Source of the DNA: an uncultured Rhodospirillaceae bacterium
Lineage (GTDB): Bacteria; Pseudomonadota; Alphaproteobacteria; Reyranellales; Reyranellaceae
Direction: 5' to 3'
DNA: 64,000 nucleotides
Assembly (NCBI GenBank): GCA_945952105.1
Contig: CAMFGZ010000012.1
Location: 1-64,000 of the forward strand
Shown here in pieces: positions 41,349-51,130 of this stretch. Below the pieces are notes generated by a model, which worked only from the letters and a program-made list of their open reading frames with translations, searched no databases and had not been told where the DNA came from. Made by a program: the position numbers and the translations under genes. How positions within the stretch are numbered: the stretch's first letter is position 1; the number at the start of each line of letters is the position of its first letter.

Positions 41349-42338
41349 ATGCGAACCCTCGAAATCGTCCATCGTACCCGTTACGAATATTCCGAGCCCG
41401 TAACGCTCGGCGATCACCGGCTGATGTTCCGGCCGCGCGACAGCCACGACCTTCGCTTGCTTCACACCGGCCTCGTGATCGAGCCGGCGGCCCATGTGCG
41501 CTGGATCCACGATCCGTTCGGCAACTCCATCGCCATCGCATCGTTCGACGGGCCGACCCAGGTCCTGGAACTGGTCAGCACGATCCAGCTCGAGCATTTC
41601 GGCGTGCCGCCGGAACTGCCGCCGATCGAGGAGTTCGCCCGCACCCTGCCGTTCAGCTACGCCGCCGAGGAGGCACCGGACCTCGCCCGTTATGTCGAGC
41701 GCTCCTATCCCGACCCCAATTCGATCGTAGGGCCCTGGACCAAGCAGTTCCTGGAAGGCGAGGGCGGCAACGACACGTTCGCGCTGTTGAAGCGGCTCTG
41801 CATGGGCATCCAGCAGAAGCTGAAATACGCGATGCGGTTCGAGATCGGCACGCAGGTGCCGGCGGTGACGCTCGAATCGGGTGGCGGTACCTGCCGCGAC
41901 TTTGCGCTCCTCATGATCGAGTGCTGCCGCTCGCTCGGCCTCGCGGCACGGTTCATCACCGGCTACCTCTACGATCCGGCACTGGATGCCGCGCCTGGCG
42001 AGGCGACGACGCACGCCTATCCGCACGCCTGGATGGAGGTCTATCTTCCCGGTGCCGGCTGGGTGGAATTCGATCCGACCAACGGCATCATCGGCAGTGA
42101 ACGCCTCATCCGGGTGGCGGTGGGACGCGACCCCGAGCAGGCCATGCCGATCAAGGGCACTTTCACCGGTTCGCCGGAAGTCACGGTGAATGCGTCCGTC
42201 GATGTGCAGGTACACACCCTCTCTCCGGCGCCGCTGCCGGATCCGGCGGTTCCCCTGCAGCCCGATCCTGCGGCGCCGCTACCTGCTCAAGTGACGCAGG
42301 ATGCGCCTCCACCCACTGTCCAGCCGACCTCCGCGTAA
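41349..42338 (+). CDS. bacterial transglutaminase-like cysteine protease family protein
   Basis: A 329-residue protein. An N-terminal beta domain (MRTLEIVHRTRYEYSEPVTL, the Bact_transglu_N pattern) precedes a transglutaminase-like core with triad Cys182 (GGGTCRDFALLMI), His226 (HAYPHAWMEVY) and Asp242 (VEFDPTNG). The C-terminal tail is Pro-rich (PLPDPAVPLQPDP). Such cytosolic proteins are probably amidases or proteases rather than crosslinkers. It stands alone at the left edge of the polysaccharide cluster. Confidence 0.92.
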   Translation: MRTLEIVHRTRYEYSEPVTLGDHRLMFRPRDSHDLRLLHTGLVIEPAAHVRWIHDPFGNSIAIASFDGPTQVLELVSTIQLEHFGVPPELPPIEEFARTLPFSYAAEEAPDLARYVERSYPDPNSIVGPWTKQFLEGEGGNDTFALLKRLCMGIQQKLKYAMRFEIGTQVPAVTLESGGGTCRDFALLMIECCRSLGLAARFITGYLYDPALDAAPGEATTHAYPHAWMEVYLPGAGWVEFDPTNGIIGSERLIRVAVGRDPEQAMPIKGTFTGSPEVTVNASVDVQVHTLSPAPLPDPAVPLQPDPAAPLPAQVTQDAPPPTVQPTSA

Positions 42339-42437
42339 CCCCTTTGACATCGTGGGGCGACGGCGGTTGAGTGGCGGCAACGGCGGCATACGCCGATTGC
42401 AGTCGGGGGCGGGTTTCTGGGCATTTCAATCGATGGG

Positions 42438-43127
42438 ATGGTGCGGGGGCTGCTTGGCCTGGGCGGAGTCCTGCTCGTCTGGCTGGCATGGCCGGTCGCA
42501 AGGAGTGCGTGGCAGGCCCAGCAGGCCGACAAGGCCACGACCGCCCTGCGCCTCAACTACAGGATCACGCTCGACGAATTGTTGAACGCCATCGATGCGG
42601 TGGATCGGGCGGTCGAATCCGATCCGACTGCCGGCCGGCATCTGCAGCGTTCCGAGCTTCTTGTCGGCGCTGCGCTTTCGCCCAACTTCGCGCCGTCGCC
42701 CCAGCAGCGCTCCGAATGGCTGAAGCGCGCCCAGGAGGATCTCGACATCGGGCTGGGCCGGGATCCCGTGCGCGGTTTGCAGTGGGCCCGGCTATCCTCG
42801 GTCAGGTACGCGCTCGAGGGGCCGTCTCAACGGACGGTCGCGCCGCTTCTGATGTCCATCGACACCGCCCCGATGCTGCTGCCGCTGTGGCCTGCACGAC
42901 TGACTCTGATCCTGGAGAACTGGCAGGTCCTCACGGTCGCCCAGCGTGAGAAGATCGCGCTGTATGTGGCGCGAACCTGGCAGTTGTCGCCCCGGCGCGA
43001 CTGGTTTGCGGATGCGATCCGCAGTCCGATCGACGAGCTCTTCGTCCGTTACTTCGTGCGCAACGAACCGGGGGCGCAGGAAGAGCTTTCCCGCCTGCTG
43101 GCCGAGCGCCGGAAGCCGAAGCCATGA
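42438..43127 (+). CDS. membrane-anchored protein of unknown function, polysaccharide cluster
   Basis: A 229-residue protein with an N-terminal membrane helix (LLGLGGVLLVWLAWPVA) and a helical, periplasmic remainder (LDELLNAIDAVDRAV, DLDIGLGRDPVRGLQWARLS, LLAERRKPKP). The repeat-like helices hint at a TPR-type scaffold but no motif is clear. Its stop overlaps the start of the O-antigen ligase-like gene (ATGA at 43124), so it probably assists that membrane protein. The 99 bases before it show no promoter. Confidence 0.72.
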   Translation: MVRGLLGLGGVLLVWLAWPVARSAWQAQQADKATTALRLNYRITLDELLNAIDAVDRAVESDPTAGRHLQRSELLVGAALSPNFAPSPQQRSEWLKRAQEDLDIGLGRDPVRGLQWARLSSVRYALEGPSQRTVAPLLMSIDTAPMLLPLWPARLTLILENWQVLTVAQREKIALYVARTWQLSPRRDWFADAIRSPIDELFVRYFVRNEPGAQEELSRLLAERRKPKP

Positions 43128-44599
43128 CCGAATGGACGGAGAAGGGGCACGAGCCCGGCGTCGTCGTCCTGCACGATTGGCGCTGGTTTGCCCGCCGCGC
43201 GATCGACCGTGCGGTCGTGTTCATCTTCTTCGCGATGGTGGTGCTGGCCGCGCTGCCGATGGGCGCCAACCGCGACTGGGCGTGGGCGCCGCTCTGCGTC
43301 ATGCTCGGCCTGATCGCGATCCCCGTCGCGCTGGGCCTCGGTCCCCGTGGCGGTCACGCGATCGGCGCGGTCGAGCGGATTCCCCTCCTGGTCCTGATCG
43401 GCTGCTGGCTTTTCTTCGCGGCTTTCGCGATCTGGCAGACGACGACGTGGACGCCACTCACCGCCGATGCGTGGCTGTTCCAGCAGGCCGCGGCGATCCT
43501 GGGCAGCGCCCGCGCGCCCATTCCGGCGATCGCCGCCGACCTGGCGCGAAACTCCCTCCTGAAATGCGTGGCTTGCGCGCTTGTTTTCCTGATCGCGCGC
43601 GCCGTGTGCCGCGATCGCGACAATGCCCGATGGTTCCTCATGGCGCTGGTCATCAGCGGCGTGCTGGTCGTGGCCTATGGCATCGCCATGCAGATGGCGA
43701 CGAATTCCTGCTACCTCGGCAGCTATCTCCGCAAACAGTTCGAACTGACACCGACCGACCGCTGCCCCATGGGCGGCACGTTCGTGAACAGCAACTCCTT
43801 TGCCTGTTACATGGGAATGGCGATCCTTGCGGCGCTCGCTCTGGTGTTCAGCAAGCACGTCCCGCGAAACAGCATGAACCTGCCCCGAGGCTACGAAGAC
43901 GAGGACGAGGAGGTCGGTCTCATCGACTGGTTCACCGGTCCGCGGGTCGTGTTCCTCGCCTGTGCGCTGCTGATGCTGGGCGGAATGATGATGTCGGCCT
44001 CGCGTGCCGGGTTCGGGGCATCGGCGGCGGCACTGCTGGCGTTCGGCGTGTTGCTGATGCGTGGCCGCTGGCGATCGCGTCCCGATCTCGGCCGGGTTTT
44101 CCTGGCCGGGGTGGTGCTGTTCGTCGTGGTGGGGGTCATTGCAGGGAGTGCCCTGCTGTCCAAGTTCGCCGTCTCGGCCGACGATTCCTCGCGGCTGCGC
44201 ATCTGGTCGGCGGCGTTCCAGGCGATCGGTCTCTCGCCCTGGATGGGCTGGGGGCTGGGCAGCTTCGGCGATGTGTTCGCGCTCCTGCAACCGGCAAACA
44301 GCCTGCAGCCCAACGACATTGCTCATTCGACACCGCTCGAGACCGTCGTCGAACTGGGGGTTCTGGCGTCGCTCCCGGCGTTGGCAGTCGTCCTCCTGCC
44401 ATGGGCAGTCTGCTTCAGGGGAGCGCTCAGGCGCCGGCTGGCCAATCGTTACCTTCCCGCCGCGGCCTTTGCGATCACGGCCGTCCCTATCCTTCACTCG
44501 CTGATCGATTTCAGCCTGCAGATGCCCGCCATCGGTTTCGTGACCGCGGCGCTGCTGGGCATGGGCTGGGCGCAGGCCTTCAGCCGCAGCGAACGCTGA
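43124..44599 (+). CDS. O-antigen ligase/polymerase family membrane protein
   Basis: A 491-residue polytopic protein (about 11-12 helices) of the Wzy/WaaL family. Features are a large periplasmic loop (about residues 195-290) and the GTFVNSNSFACYMGM motif, in which NSNSFA is the family's N-x-N-x-F-A motif. Next come LLMLGGMMMSASRAGFGA and the catalytic-site pattern SSRLRIWSAAFQAIGLSPWMGWG. Its function is to polymerise or ligate lipid-linked glycan repeats in the periplasm. With an ABC exporter downstream, ligation to a lipid acceptor is more likely than Wzx-dependent polymerisation, but both remain possible. Confidence 0.88.
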   Translation: MTEWTEKGHEPGVVVLHDWRWFARRAIDRAVVFIFFAMVVLAALPMGANRDWAWAPLCVMLGLIAIPVALGLGPRGGHAIGAVERIPLLVLIGCWLFFAAFAIWQTTTWTPLTADAWLFQQAAAILGSARAPIPAIAADLARNSLLKCVACALVFLIARAVCRDRDNARWFLMALVISGVLVVAYGIAMQMATNSCYLGSYLRKQFELTPTDRCPMGGTFVNSNSFACYMGMAILAALALVFSKHVPRNSMNLPRGYEDEDEEVGLIDWFTGPRVVFLACALLMLGGMMMSASRAGFGASAAALLAFGVLLMRGRWRSRPDLGRVFLAGVVLFVVVGVIAGSALLSKFAVSADDSSRLRIWSAAFQAIGLSPWMGWGLGSFGDVFALLQPANSLQPNDIAHSTPLETVVELGVLASLPALAVVLLPWAVCFRGALRRRLANRYLPAAAFAITAVPILHSLIDFSLQMPAIGFVTAALLGMGWAQAFSRSER

Positions 44600-44743
44600 G
44601 GCAACGCCGCTTTACGCCCCGGCGGAGGCCATTATATGATCACCGAAAGTGCAACTACACGTTTCGATCCGCGGTCTGGATGACGGGCCAGGGGGTGCAC
44701 CGGGGGATATGGGGTGCGGAAAGCGATCGTCGCTGGAGTAGAC

Positions 44744-46027
44744 ATGCCGTCGGATGAGCAGCGGTCGGCCAGGATGCCGCGCATGCGTTCGGCGCCGCAA
44801 CGCTTCATCGAGACCTGGGTCGATGCGGTCCTGGGTTTTCTGTTCTGCGTCGTGCTGCCGATTCCGCTCTACGCCAACGACGAGCCCTTCAACGGCCCGT
44901 TCGATGCGTCGGAACTCACCATCGTGACCACCGCCGTCGCCTACGCGATCGTGTGGTACTGCGGGCGCCGGCTCGACGCTTTTCCCGGCGCGGGCCTCAA
45001 CGTCGCGCAGGTCGCGCCGGTGGCCATCATCACCTACGCGCTCATCGCCGCGATCCTGCTGCTCCTGCGCCTGGACTACTCGCGCGTGCAGCTGTTCGGC
45101 AGCGGACTTCTCACCATGCTCTGGATGGCCGTGATTGCCCAGATGCGCGGCCGATACCTCGTACGCAACTATGCGGTGACGCCTCACGCCACGATCGACA
45201 CCCTGCCGATGCTTCCGACCTGTCGCTGGCTCGATTTCGACGATGTGCGCCAGCGGCGCCTGCGCGTCGATGCCATCGTGGCCGACCTGAGCGGCGACCT
45301 CGGCGAGGGGCAGCTCGCGGCCCTGGCCGACGCGGCCATCGCGGGCGTGCCCGTGCTCGACCGGCGCTACGTCGTGGAGAACATGACCGGCAGGACGCCG
45401 CTCAGCGGCCTGTCGCCCAACGAATTCGGCTCGCTGTTGCCGTCGCGACAGTATCTCGTCGTCCGGCGTGCCCTCGAATGGGGGCTGACCGTTCTCTTGC
45501 TGCCGCTGCTGTTGCCCGTCCTGGCTGTCATCGCGCTGGTCGTCAGGCTCGACAGTCCCGGTCCGGTCTTCTTCCTGCAGACCCGCATAGGCCGCCGCGG
45601 CCAGGCGTTCCGCATGATCAAGTTCCGCACGATGTTCGTGGGCATACCCGGACCGAGCTTCACGACTTCGGCCGACCCCCGCATCACGCGCAGCGGCCAT
45701 TTCCTCAGGCGCTGCCGCCTCGACGAACTGCCCCAGCTGTTCAACATCCTGAAGGGCGACATGAGCTGGGTCGGGCCGCGTCCCGAGGCGGCCTCGCTGG
45801 AACAGGGCTATGTGCGCGACATCGAGCATTTCGCGTTGCGCAGCATCGTGCGACCAGGCATCACCGGCTGGGCCCAGATCAACCAGGGCTATGCCCACGA
45901 GGCCGACGCGATGCGTTCGAAGCTCGAATACGACCTCTACTATCTCAAGCACTGCTCGCTGTGGCTCGATCTGGTGATCGTGCTCAGGACCTTCGCCGTG
46001 GTGTTCCGCGGCACCGGCGCCCGCTAG
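44744..46027 (+). CDS. WcaJ/exopolysaccharide initiating sugar transferase
   Basis: A 427-residue polyprenyl-phosphate sugar-1-phosphate transferase. N-terminal membrane helices and a NAD-like middle domain (DAIVADLSGDLGEGQLAALAD) precede the catalytic bacterial transferase domain: ALEWGLTVLLLPLLLPVLAV, DSPGPVFFLQTRIGRRGQAF, FRMIKFRTMF, RRCRLDELPQLFNILKGDMS, WVGPRPE and LRSIVRPGITGWAQIN. It starts the glycan on undecaprenyl phosphate. The ATG at 44744 has GGAG five bases upstream; a GTG at 44714 with GGGGATATGGG is an alternative. The 144-base gap before it (44600-44743) may hold a promoter, with TTATAT near 44633. Confidence 0.93.
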   Translation: MPSDEQRSARMPRMRSAPQRFIETWVDAVLGFLFCVVLPIPLYANDEPFNGPFDASELTIVTTAVAYAIVWYCGRRLDAFPGAGLNVAQVAPVAIITYALIAAILLLLRLDYSRVQLFGSGLLTMLWMAVIAQMRGRYLVRNYAVTPHATIDTLPMLPTCRWLDFDDVRQRRLRVDAIVADLSGDLGEGQLAALADAAIAGVPVLDRRYVVENMTGRTPLSGLSPNEFGSLLPSRQYLVVRRALEWGLTVLLLPLLLPVLAVIALVVRLDSPGPVFFLQTRIGRRGQAFRMIKFRTMFVGIPGPSFTTSADPRITRSGHFLRRCRLDELPQLFNILKGDMSWVGPRPEAASLEQGYVRDIEHFALRSIVRPGITGWAQINQGYAHEADAMRSKLEYDLYYLKHCSLWLDLVIVLRTFAVVFRGTGAR

Positions 46028-46043
46028 ACTCCGGCGCGACATC

Positions 46044-47879
46044 ATGTGCGGCATAGCGGGTATCCACGCCTATCTCGACGTCGCGCCGCGGGTCGACCGG
46101 GGCGAACTCGTTCGCATGAACAAGCGCATGGTGGCGCGCGGCCCCGACGGAAGCGGCCTGTGGCTGAGCGACGACGGCCGCACGGGCTTCGGCCACCTGC
46201 GGCTCGCCATCATCGACCTGTCGGAGGGCGGTGCGCAGCCGATGCACGCCAGTGACGGCCGGCTCACCATCACCTTCAACGGCGAGATCTATAACTATCG
46301 CGAACTGAAGGCCGAGCTGCAGGCGAGGGGGCGCACCTTCCGCAGCGGATCGGACACCGAGGTCCTGCTGCAGCTCTATGCCGAGTACGGCGCGGCGATG
46401 GTCGGCCGGCTGCGTGGCATGTTCGCCTTCGGTATCTGGGACGCCGACGAGCGCACTTTGTTGCTGGCGCGCGATCCGCTGGGCATCAAGCCGCTCTACT
46501 GGGCCGACGACGGCTGGACCGTGCGCTTCGCCTCCCAGGCCAAGGCGCTGCTCGCGGGCGGCGCCGTCTCACGCGATCCCGATCCGGCCGGCATCGTGGG
46601 CTTCCACCTGTTCGGCAGCGTACCGGAGCCCTTCACCGTCTGGCGCGGCATCCAGTCCCTGCCGGCGGGAACGACACTGACGGTCGACGCGACCGGCCCG
46701 GGATTGCCGCAGCGCTACTACGACGTGGCGACGGCGCTTTCCCAACGCGCGAGCACCGGCGACACGGGGGCGGATTCGCGGGCCCGGTTGGCCGGAGCGG
46801 TTCGCGAGTCGGTGCGCTATCACCTCGAAGCCGATGTGCCGGTCGCGGTATTCCTGTCGGCAGGTATCGATTCGGGTGCGTTGCTGGGAACGATGGCGGG
46901 GCTCGGCGTGCGCGACATCACCGCCGTGACGCTGGGCTTCCAGGAATTCCAGGGACTGGCGCTCGACGAGGCGCCGCTCGCGGCGGAGGTCGCGGCGCGC
47001 TATGGGGCCCGTCATATCGTTCGCACCGTCGACCGCGCCGAATTCGAGCGCGATCTTCCGGCGTTGCTGGACGCGATGGATCTGCCGACCGTCGACGGCA
47101 TCAACACATGGTTCGTCGCCAAGGCCGCGCACGAGGCTGGTATCAAGGTCGCTCTGAGTGGTCTCGGCGCCGACGAATGTTTCGGCGGCTATCCGTCTTT
47201 CGTCGACGTGCCGCGCAGCGTTCACTGGCTGCGGCCGGTCTCCTGGGTTCCCGGCCTCGGCGCGCTGGCGCGACGGGCTTTGTCCGGCGCCATGTCCGCC
47301 GGTCTCAAGCTGCATCCGAAGGCGGCCGGCGTGCTGCAGTATGGCGGCGACTGGGCCGGCGCCTATCTCCTGCGCCGCAGCGTCTACATGCCGTGGGAAC
47401 TCGACGAGGTGCTCGATCCGACGCTGGTGGAAGAGGGACTGCGCCGGCTGGCGCCGCTCATCCGCATCGCCGCCGCGATCCGGACGGGCCAGCCGCTCGG
47501 CGATTTTGATCGCGTCGCCGCGCTCGAGACGTCGCTCTACATGCGCAACCAGCTCCTGCGCGATTCCGACTGGGCGGGCATGTCCCACGGGGTCGAGATC
47601 CGCGTTCCCTTCGTCGACCCGTTCTTCCTCGCCGCCCTGCCGCCCGGGCCCGTGCTGGCGGGCATGAATGCCAAGGACGCCATTGCCGAGGTCCCGCAAC
47701 CGCCCTTGCCCGACAGCGTCCGCCATCGCCGCAAGACCGGCTTCTCTACTCCGGTGGGCCGCTGGCTGCGCGAAGCGTCCGGTGTGCCTCCACAGCAGGG
47801 CATCGATCTCTCCGCCGCCTCGCGCGCCTGGGCGCTCGACGTCTGGCGCGCCGGCTGGGCCGGCCCGGCGGCGGTCTAA
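46044..47879 (+). CDS. asnB: asparagine synthase-type glutamine amidotransferase (AsnB family)
   Basis: A 611-residue two-domain enzyme. The N-terminal class II glutaminase begins with Cys2 (MCGIAGIHAY) and has RGPDGSG, NGEIYNYREL and SGSDTEVLL. The synthetase domain has the pyrophosphate loop VAVFLSAGIDSGALL, with Ala replacing the first Gly of the common SGGxDS, and LSGLGADECFGGYPSF. Members embedded in surface polysaccharide loci usually amidate sugar carboxylates such as uronic acids. It lies 16 bases after the sugar transferase and 8 bases before the next glycosyltransferase. Confidence 0.93.
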   Translation: MCGIAGIHAYLDVAPRVDRGELVRMNKRMVARGPDGSGLWLSDDGRTGFGHLRLAIIDLSEGGAQPMHASDGRLTITFNGEIYNYRELKAELQARGRTFRSGSDTEVLLQLYAEYGAAMVGRLRGMFAFGIWDADERTLLLARDPLGIKPLYWADDGWTVRFASQAKALLAGGAVSRDPDPAGIVGFHLFGSVPEPFTVWRGIQSLPAGTTLTVDATGPGLPQRYYDVATALSQRASTGDTGADSRARLAGAVRESVRYHLEADVPVAVFLSAGIDSGALLGTMAGLGVRDITAVTLGFQEFQGLALDEAPLAAEVAARYGARHIVRTVDRAEFERDLPALLDAMDLPTVDGINTWFVAKAAHEAGIKVALSGLGADECFGGYPSFVDVPRSVHWLRPVSWVPGLGALARRALSGAMSAGLKLHPKAAGVLQYGGDWAGAYLLRRSVYMPWELDEVLDPTLVEEGLRRLAPLIRIAAAIRTGQPLGDFDRVAALETSLYMRNQLLRDSDWAGMSHGVEIRVPFVDPFFLAALPPGPVLAGMNAKDAIAEVPQPPLPDSVRHRRKTGFSTPVGRWLREASGVPPQQGIDLSAASRAWALDVWRAGWAGPAAV

Positions 47880-47887
47880 AGGGCGCG

Positions 47888-48988
47888 ATGGCCTCTCGCA
47901 TCCTCGCCCTTGTGGGCGATTGCTACGGCGCGCGCGGCGGCATTGCGCGTTACAATCAGGATCTGTTCGACGCGCTGGCCGACGGCAGCGTCGAGATCCT
48001 GATCCTGCCGCGCCATGGCGATGCGAGCGGCATGGTTCTTCCGCCGGGCGTCCGCCAGAACCCGCCGATCTTCGGCCGGCTTCGCTTCTCTTTGGCCGCC
48101 ATTTCGGCGGCCTGGCGCTTCCGGCCCGTCGATACGGTGTTCTGCGGCCATGTCTTCATGGCGCCGCTCGGCTACCTCCTCGCGCGTTTTCTGGGCGCAC
48201 ATTACTGGATCCAGGCGCACGGCACCGACATCTGGAAGGATCGCCGCGGCCTCGTGCGCCGCCTGATCGGCCGTGCGGATCTGGTGAGCACCGTCAGCCG
48301 CGAGACGCGGCGCATCCTGCTGAACTGGGTCGACCTTGCGCCCGAGCGCGTGCGCGTCCTGCCCGACACGGTGCAGGATGTCTTTGTGCCGGGCCTGCCG
48401 TCCCTGGCCTTGCGCGACCGGCTGCAGCTTGGCGCCGGGCCGATCCTGCTGACCGTCGGGCGGCTGTCCGCAAGTGAACGCTATAAGGGACACGAGCCGG
48501 TCTTCTCGGTGCTGACGCGCCTGCGGAAGAAATTTCCTGATCTCGTCCATGTCGTCGCCGGTGACGGCGACGACCGCGCACGTCTCGAAAGGGTGGCTGC
48601 CGAGATCGCGCCCGGCGCGGTGCGCTTTCTGGGATTCGTGCCCGATGCCGACCTTCCCGACCTTTATCGTCTCGCCGATCTCTACGTGATGCCGAGCACG
48701 GAAGAGGGGTTCGGCATCGTCTATCTCGAAGCGGCGGCGTGCGGCCTGCGTGTCGTCGGCGGGAAGGGCGGCGGTACGGCCGATGCCGTTCCCGACGACA
48801 GGGTGGGCGTCATCGTCGATCCGGCCGACCGCGAGGCGCTCGCCATCGCAATCGAGGGGCAACTGCAAAAAGGCAAAGCCGATCCGACAGCCGTCGAACC
48901 CTATCGCCGGCCCCATTTTGTCGCCGCGGCCCGCGCACTCTACGCTCGCCTTTCGGCCCAGCCGCGTCGTATGACTTCGGCCCAATGA
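47888..48988 (+). CDS. family 4 glycosyltransferase
   Basis: A 366-residue GT-B enzyme. The N-terminal Rossmann fold opens ILALVGDCYGARGGIARYNQ. The C-terminal domain has PILLTVGRLSASERYKGHEP, VVAGDGDDRARLE, FLGFVPDADLPDLY and the nucleotide-sugar motif PSTEEGFGIVYLEAAACG (E-x7-E). Donor and linkage are unknown. It overlaps the Wzm gene by four bases. Confidence 0.92.
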   Translation: MASRILALVGDCYGARGGIARYNQDLFDALADGSVEILILPRHGDASGMVLPPGVRQNPPIFGRLRFSLAAISAAWRFRPVDTVFCGHVFMAPLGYLLARFLGAHYWIQAHGTDIWKDRRGLVRRLIGRADLVSTVSRETRRILLNWVDLAPERVRVLPDTVQDVFVPGLPSLALRDRLQLGAGPILLTVGRLSASERYKGHEPVFSVLTRLRKKFPDLVHVVAGDGDDRARLERVAAEIAPGAVRFLGFVPDADLPDLYRLADLYVMPSTEEGFGIVYLEAAACGLRVVGGKGGGTADAVPDDRVGVIVDPADREALAIAIEGQLQKGKADPTAVEPYRRPHFVAAARALYARLSAQPRRMTSAQ

Positions 48989-49827
48989 CTTCCAGCGATC
49001 GTCCTTCGCAGCGGCTCATCCTCGAGGCCGGACGTGCAGATCGCCAGTATTGGCGCGACCTGTGGCGATACCGCGAGCTGTTCTTCATCCTCGCCTGGCG
49101 CGACGTGGCGGTGCGTTACAAGCAGACGGTGATCGGCCTGGCCTGGGCCTTCGTGCGCCCCTTCATCACCATGGTCGTCTTCACGATCGTGTTCGGGAAG
49201 CTCGCCAGATTGCCGACCGAGGGTGACGCGCCCTATGCGGTTCTCGTCTTTGCGGGGCTTCTGCCCTGGACACTCGCTTCGTCGATCCTGAGCGATGCCG
49301 CCGGCAGCGTGCTGACGAACTCCCAACTGGTCAGCAAGGTCTATTTCCCGCGCATCATCATCCCGTTCGCGACGGTCATGGTCGGCCTCGTCGATTTTTG
49401 CGTGAGCCTCGTCATCCTGGCCGGGGTCATGCTGTGGTACGGCGTGATACCGGACTGGCACATCCTGATGCTGCCGTTCTTCGTGGCCCTGGCGGTGGCG
49501 GTGGCCATCGGCCCGGCGTTGTGGGCGGCGGCGGTGGTCGTCAAATACCGCGACTTCCGCTTCGTCATCCCCTTCGTCGTGCAGATCGGCCTCTACGTCT
49601 CGCCGGTCGGCTTCTCGGCCAAGGTCGTGCCGCCTGAATGGCAACTCCTCTACAGCATCAATCCGATGGTCGGCGTGATCGACGGCTTCCGCTGGGCCAT
49701 CCTGGGCGGCGACAGCCCGCTCTATCTGCCGGGCTTTGCCGTCAGCCTGCTCGTCACCGCCTTCATGCTCTGGCTTGGTATCCGTACCTTCCGCCGAACC
49801 GAGCGCGGCTTCGCGGACCTCATCTGA
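48985..49827 (+). CDS. ABC-2 type polysaccharide export permease (Wzm-like)
   Basis: A 280-residue inner-membrane permease with six helices. RELFFILAWRDVAVRYKQTV is the conserved cytosolic amphipathic helix, followed by IGLAWAFVRPFITMVVFTIV and a C-terminal YSINPMVGVIDGFRWAILGG, both typical of polysaccharide and teichoic-acid exporters. It pairs with the Wzt-like ATPase gene starting two bases after its stop. Together they move lipid-linked glycan across the inner membrane. Confidence 0.95.
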   Translation: MTSSDRPSQRLILEAGRADRQYWRDLWRYRELFFILAWRDVAVRYKQTVIGLAWAFVRPFITMVVFTIVFGKLARLPTEGDAPYAVLVFAGLLPWTLASSILSDAAGSVLTNSQLVSKVYFPRIIIPFATVMVGLVDFCVSLVILAGVMLWYGVIPDWHILMLPFFVALAVAVAIGPALWAAAVVVKYRDFRFVIPFVVQIGLYVSPVGFSAKVVPPEWQLLYSINPMVGVIDGFRWAILGGDSPLYLPGFAVSLLVTAFMLWLGIRTFRRTERGFADLI

Positions 49828-49829
49828 CC

Positions 49830-51119
49830 ATGCCGGACACCGTCATCCGTGCCGACAAGCTCGGCAAGAAGTTCATCATCGGCCACAAGGTCCAGTACGG
49901 CGGGATTCTCGGCGAGGCGCTGGTGCGCAGTGCGCGCGGCCTCGTACGGCGCGGCGCCGACATGCTCCGCGGACGCGCGGTCATCGAGGGCGACGAAGTC
50001 GAGGAATTCTGGGCGCTGCGCGACGTCGACTTCGAGATCAAGCGCGGCGAGGTCGTCAGCATCATCGGCCACAACGGCGCCGGCAAGACGACGCTGCTCA
50101 AGATCCTTTCGCGCATCCTGGAGCCGACCCTGGGACGGGTCGAGCTGAACGGCCGCGTCGCCAGCCTGCTCGAGGTCGGCACCGGCTTCCACCAGGAGCT
50201 GACGGGGCGCGAGAACATCTTCCTGAACGGCGCCATCCTCGGCATGACGCGCAAGGAAGTGCAGTCACGCTTTGACCAGATCGTCGATTTCTCCGGCGTG
50301 GAGAAGTTCATCGACACGCCGGTCAAGCGTTACTCGGTGGGCATGTACGCGCGCCTGGCCTTCTCCGTGGCGGCACATCTCGAAACCGAGATACTGTTCG
50401 TCGACGAGGTGCTTGCGGTCGGCGATTCGGAATTCCAGAAGCGCTGCCTCGACCGCATGTCGGCCGTCGCCAGCGAGGGCCGTACCGTCCTGTTCGTCAG
50501 CCACAATCTCGCGGCGGTGGCGGCGCTGACCAGGCGCGGTATCGTGCTGAAGGGGGGGCGGCTCCTGTTCGACGGGCCGATCGATGCCGCCATCGCCCAG
50601 TATTCCGCCTCGCTCAGCAAGGGCAAGGCCGACCGGGACTGGGGCAAGGGGCATCATTCGGCGATCGTTTCCGCCGACCTGCTCGATGCCGACGGAAGGC
50701 CAACCGAGACCTACGAACCGGGCACGCCGTTCAATCTGCAGGTCGAGGTCGAGACCACAGACATGCCCGGCCTCGGCCTGGAGCTGCAGCTCCGCGACGC
50801 CAACAATCTGCCGGTCGGCTTCTACTCATCCAGCATTTTCTCGCAGACCGCCTTGCCGAGCGAGCCCGGCCGCCACGTCTTCAGGCTGAGCCTGCAGCCG
50901 CTGTTCCTCGCGTCCGGGGACTACAGCTTCGATATCGCCACGAACTCGCTGACCATCGTCGTCGATCACGGCGTCTCGAACGCGATCACCTTCAATGTCG
51001 CGGCATCGAGCCCCGGTGGCATCGCCTACGACTTCAAGCAGAGCCTCGGTAACGGCGTCATTGCCATGCAGCTCTGCTCGCCGCTGCGCATCGAGCGCAA
51101 AGAGCCGGAGCCGGTCTGA
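49830..51119 (+). CDS. polysaccharide ABC exporter ATPase with Wzt C-terminal glycan-binding domain
   Basis: A 429-residue protein. The ABC domain has Walker A (GHNGAGKTT, near residue 80), signature YSVGMYARLAFS, Walker B (ILFVDEVL) and the switch His in FVSHN. The C-terminal region (about residues 270-400, SADLLDADGRPTETYEPGTP and FSLQVEVET-like strands) resembles the Wzt carbohydrate-binding domain. In Klebsiella and E. coli O9a types, that domain recognises the terminal modification of the chain before export. This would make the cluster's capping enzymes important. Confidence 0.93.
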   Translation: MPDTVIRADKLGKKFIIGHKVQYGGILGEALVRSARGLVRRGADMLRGRAVIEGDEVEEFWALRDVDFEIKRGEVVSIIGHNGAGKTTLLKILSRILEPTLGRVELNGRVASLLEVGTGFHQELTGRENIFLNGAILGMTRKEVQSRFDQIVDFSGVEKFIDTPVKRYSVGMYARLAFSVAAHLETEILFVDEVLAVGDSEFQKRCLDRMSAVASEGRTVLFVSHNLAAVAALTRRGIVLKGGRLLFDGPIDAAIAQYSASLSKGKADRDWGKGHHSAIVSADLLDADGRPTETYEPGTPFNLQVEVETTDMPGLGLELQLRDANNLPVGFYSSSIFSQTALPSEPGRHVFRLSLQPLFLASGDYSFDIATNSLTIVVDHGVSNAITFNVAASSPGGIAYDFKQSLGNGVIAMQLCSPLRIERKEPEPV

Positions 51120-51130
51120 CCGCCGGGCCC

